Source: Promerops cafer
Taxonomy: Eukaryota; Chordata; Aves; Passeriformes; Nectariniidae
Direction of reading: 5' to 3'
NCBI GenBank assembly: GCA_013398275.1
Contig: VZSE01008388.1
Span: forward strand, 124,001 to 188,000
Length of the DNA: 64,000 nucleotides
The translations under genes and the position numbers were made by a program. Numbering within the stretch: position 1 is the stretch's first letter; each line of letters opens with the position of its first letter. Below, one piece after another: positions 62,581 through 64,000 of this stretch. A model generated the notes under the pieces. The model ran no database searches and was not told where the DNA came from. It saw nothing but the letters and a program-made list of their open reading frames with translations.

Positions 62581-62994
62581 TGTGTTAGGGCGGAGGAATA
62601 TCATATTGATTACATGTGGATATCCTCTTAGCTAGACTACTTCTTACTCATCATGAAGATGTCTGTGTGCCTTGGGGCACCATATCATAGGTAATTCTGC
62701 TCACCTCCTTTCAGGTCAGCCTGCAGGAGCAGTCTCCATCTGAGTCAGCTGTCTGACTCCTTTGCAGGCAATAGAGACGAACAGACATTTCTAGCACTTA
62801 ATTTGCATGCTCTGTTTTATAGCACATGAACTTCACAAATACCTCTTGCTTTCACTATAGCACCACAGGCATCTTAAAAGTTTGCCTGAGATGTAGGTGC
62901 CTACATTGTAGCCTGCCTAAAGTTACTCTTTTTTCTCCAAGCATAACAAAAAAGCTCTTTCTGGGCAGCACAGTGCCTGGCCCAAATTCCATAG

Positions 62995-63037
62995 CACACA
63001 CACTGACACACACAGACACACAGACACACGCACACAA
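62995..63037 (+). repeat. (CA)n-like microsatellite
   Basis: Imperfect CA repeat with interspersed GA units. Confidence 0.85.
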
Positions 63038-64000
63038 ATCTGTGTGACAGTCTCCAGCAAAAAATCACATGCCAGCAAAAATAAAGCTAGGCACATGAGT
63101 GTCATGGACACAGAGTACAAGTAGTAACAATCGATTATTTGAACTCATCTGGTAATTCGTAGGCACTTGAATATTCTTCCAGGCCAGTTTCACACTAGTG
63201 CAATCCTTTCAAATTACTCCTGATTTACATTACATTAATTGAGAAAACAATTAGATCCCATCTGTGCAGACTGTATGTCCCCACTATGCCATGGATGCTG
63301 TGACTATAACAAAAACCCAATGGGCAGGCAAAATACAGGCAAACTTCAGCCCTGAGAAACATGTTCAGAACTACATACGTAACAGTGGCACAATGAACTA
63401 GGCAGGCCAAAACAGATTTTAAACCATCTGAGCCGGATATATCTTCTGAGAAGACAGGCAAGCTCGTGGTCTGGGAATCAGCCTGAGATTGGGGATCTAG
63501 GACCCCTCCTGATGGCTCTGTTCAAATGCATTATGACTAAGCTTTTGGTGCAGTCTGTTTCACACTGTCCACCTGTACAGGAGGCAGAGCCACAGCTTCA
63601 CTGCCAGGCACACTGAGAGATTCAGTCACTGCCTGGCCTCAAAGAACTAGCAGGAGCCATTTTTTCCACACTCCATTATAAAACATTATTATGCTTGTAA
63701 CCTAAATCCAAGATTTCAGGCAAAGCATTTCCCGACAGTGGTTATGACAAGAGTAAATCAACTGACAGCAGTAGAAAGGATGGGAGACCACGGCCTCCTG
63801 CTCTGCTGTTTCACAGTCCTTCATGCAATTTATAGCTGGGGGGTTAGCAAGGGAGTCTCAGAGTCTGTGCTGGCCCCTGAAAATCCACACCACAGGGGAG
63901 GCAGCTCAAGGATGGGCAAATGTAACTCAGCCAGCTATGGGGATAGCACAGGAACTTACTGGACTTAAAAGACTTCAGCTCAATTTAAGGAACAGACAGG

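Larger units (their letters stand above)
59864..64000 (-). other. KIF26B intron 5, partial
   Basis: This is the downstream part of the intron before the first motor exon; its donor lies outside the window. It holds a TAAA microsatellite (61021-61038), CR1 3' fragments (62417-62580) and a CA-rich microsatellite (62995-63037). No KIF26B N-terminal coding sequence was recognised. Confidence 0.75.

Noticed and set aside
1..64000. CRISPR arrays, tRNA or rRNA genes, bacterial or phage systems
   Set aside because: No regularly spaced repeats, cloverleaf or rRNA signatures; the sequence is plainly vertebrate.

Overview
The window is vertebrate nuclear DNA, almost certainly from a bird. It has one large, intron-rich gene, GT-AG introns with no operon-like packing, and truncated CR1 LINE copies of avian/reptilian type (27358-27620 and 62417-62580). 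It also holds older CR1/L3-like remnants, microsatellites and a low CpG background. The only gene I can support is KIF26B (kinesin family member 26B), on the minus strand. Both of its ends lie outside: the window holds the last ten coding exons, the stop codon (8-10) and the first 7 bases of the 3' UTR. The 5' exons lie beyond position 64000.

The exons, in gene order (right to left), are 59657-59863, 58010-58103, 55691-55953, 52887-53070, 48900-49059, 20267-20429, 15709-19141, 2838-3040, 1688-1838 and 8-156. I placed each boundary from GT/AG signals and checked phase across every junction. The spliced coding sequence is 5007 nt, or 1668 codons plus stop, with no frame break. Human KIF26B is about 2.1 thousand residues by recollection, so roughly 440 N-terminal residues are missing. 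I number the exons 6 to 15 by analogy with the human gene; this numbering is not proven here.

The first six exons encode the kinesin motor-like domain: P-loop GHAKLGKS, a degenerate switch I (HRNSH), a degenerate switch II (DLGSC instead of DLAGSE), and a recognisable [16 protein letters not shown] helix. This fits the known non-ATPase character of KIF26 proteins. One 3433-nt exon encodes a Ser-rich, probably disordered tail. The last three exons encode a basic, partly coiled-coil C-terminus ending in ITSRRR.

Most of the window is intron. The 28.5-kb intron 20430-48899 is the most interesting. It holds a purine microsatellite with an assembly N, a truncated CR1, a dense CpG island (29281-29630), a 14-bp perfect palindrome and a nested 169-nt inverted repeat (29808-29976). 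It also holds an ancient LINE remnant and a duplicated segment on either side of a second N. The CpG island cluster is the best candidate for an undescribed regulatory element, such as an internal promoter or enhancer of KIF26B. I see no tRNA, rRNA, CRISPR, intact transposon or second protein-coding gene.
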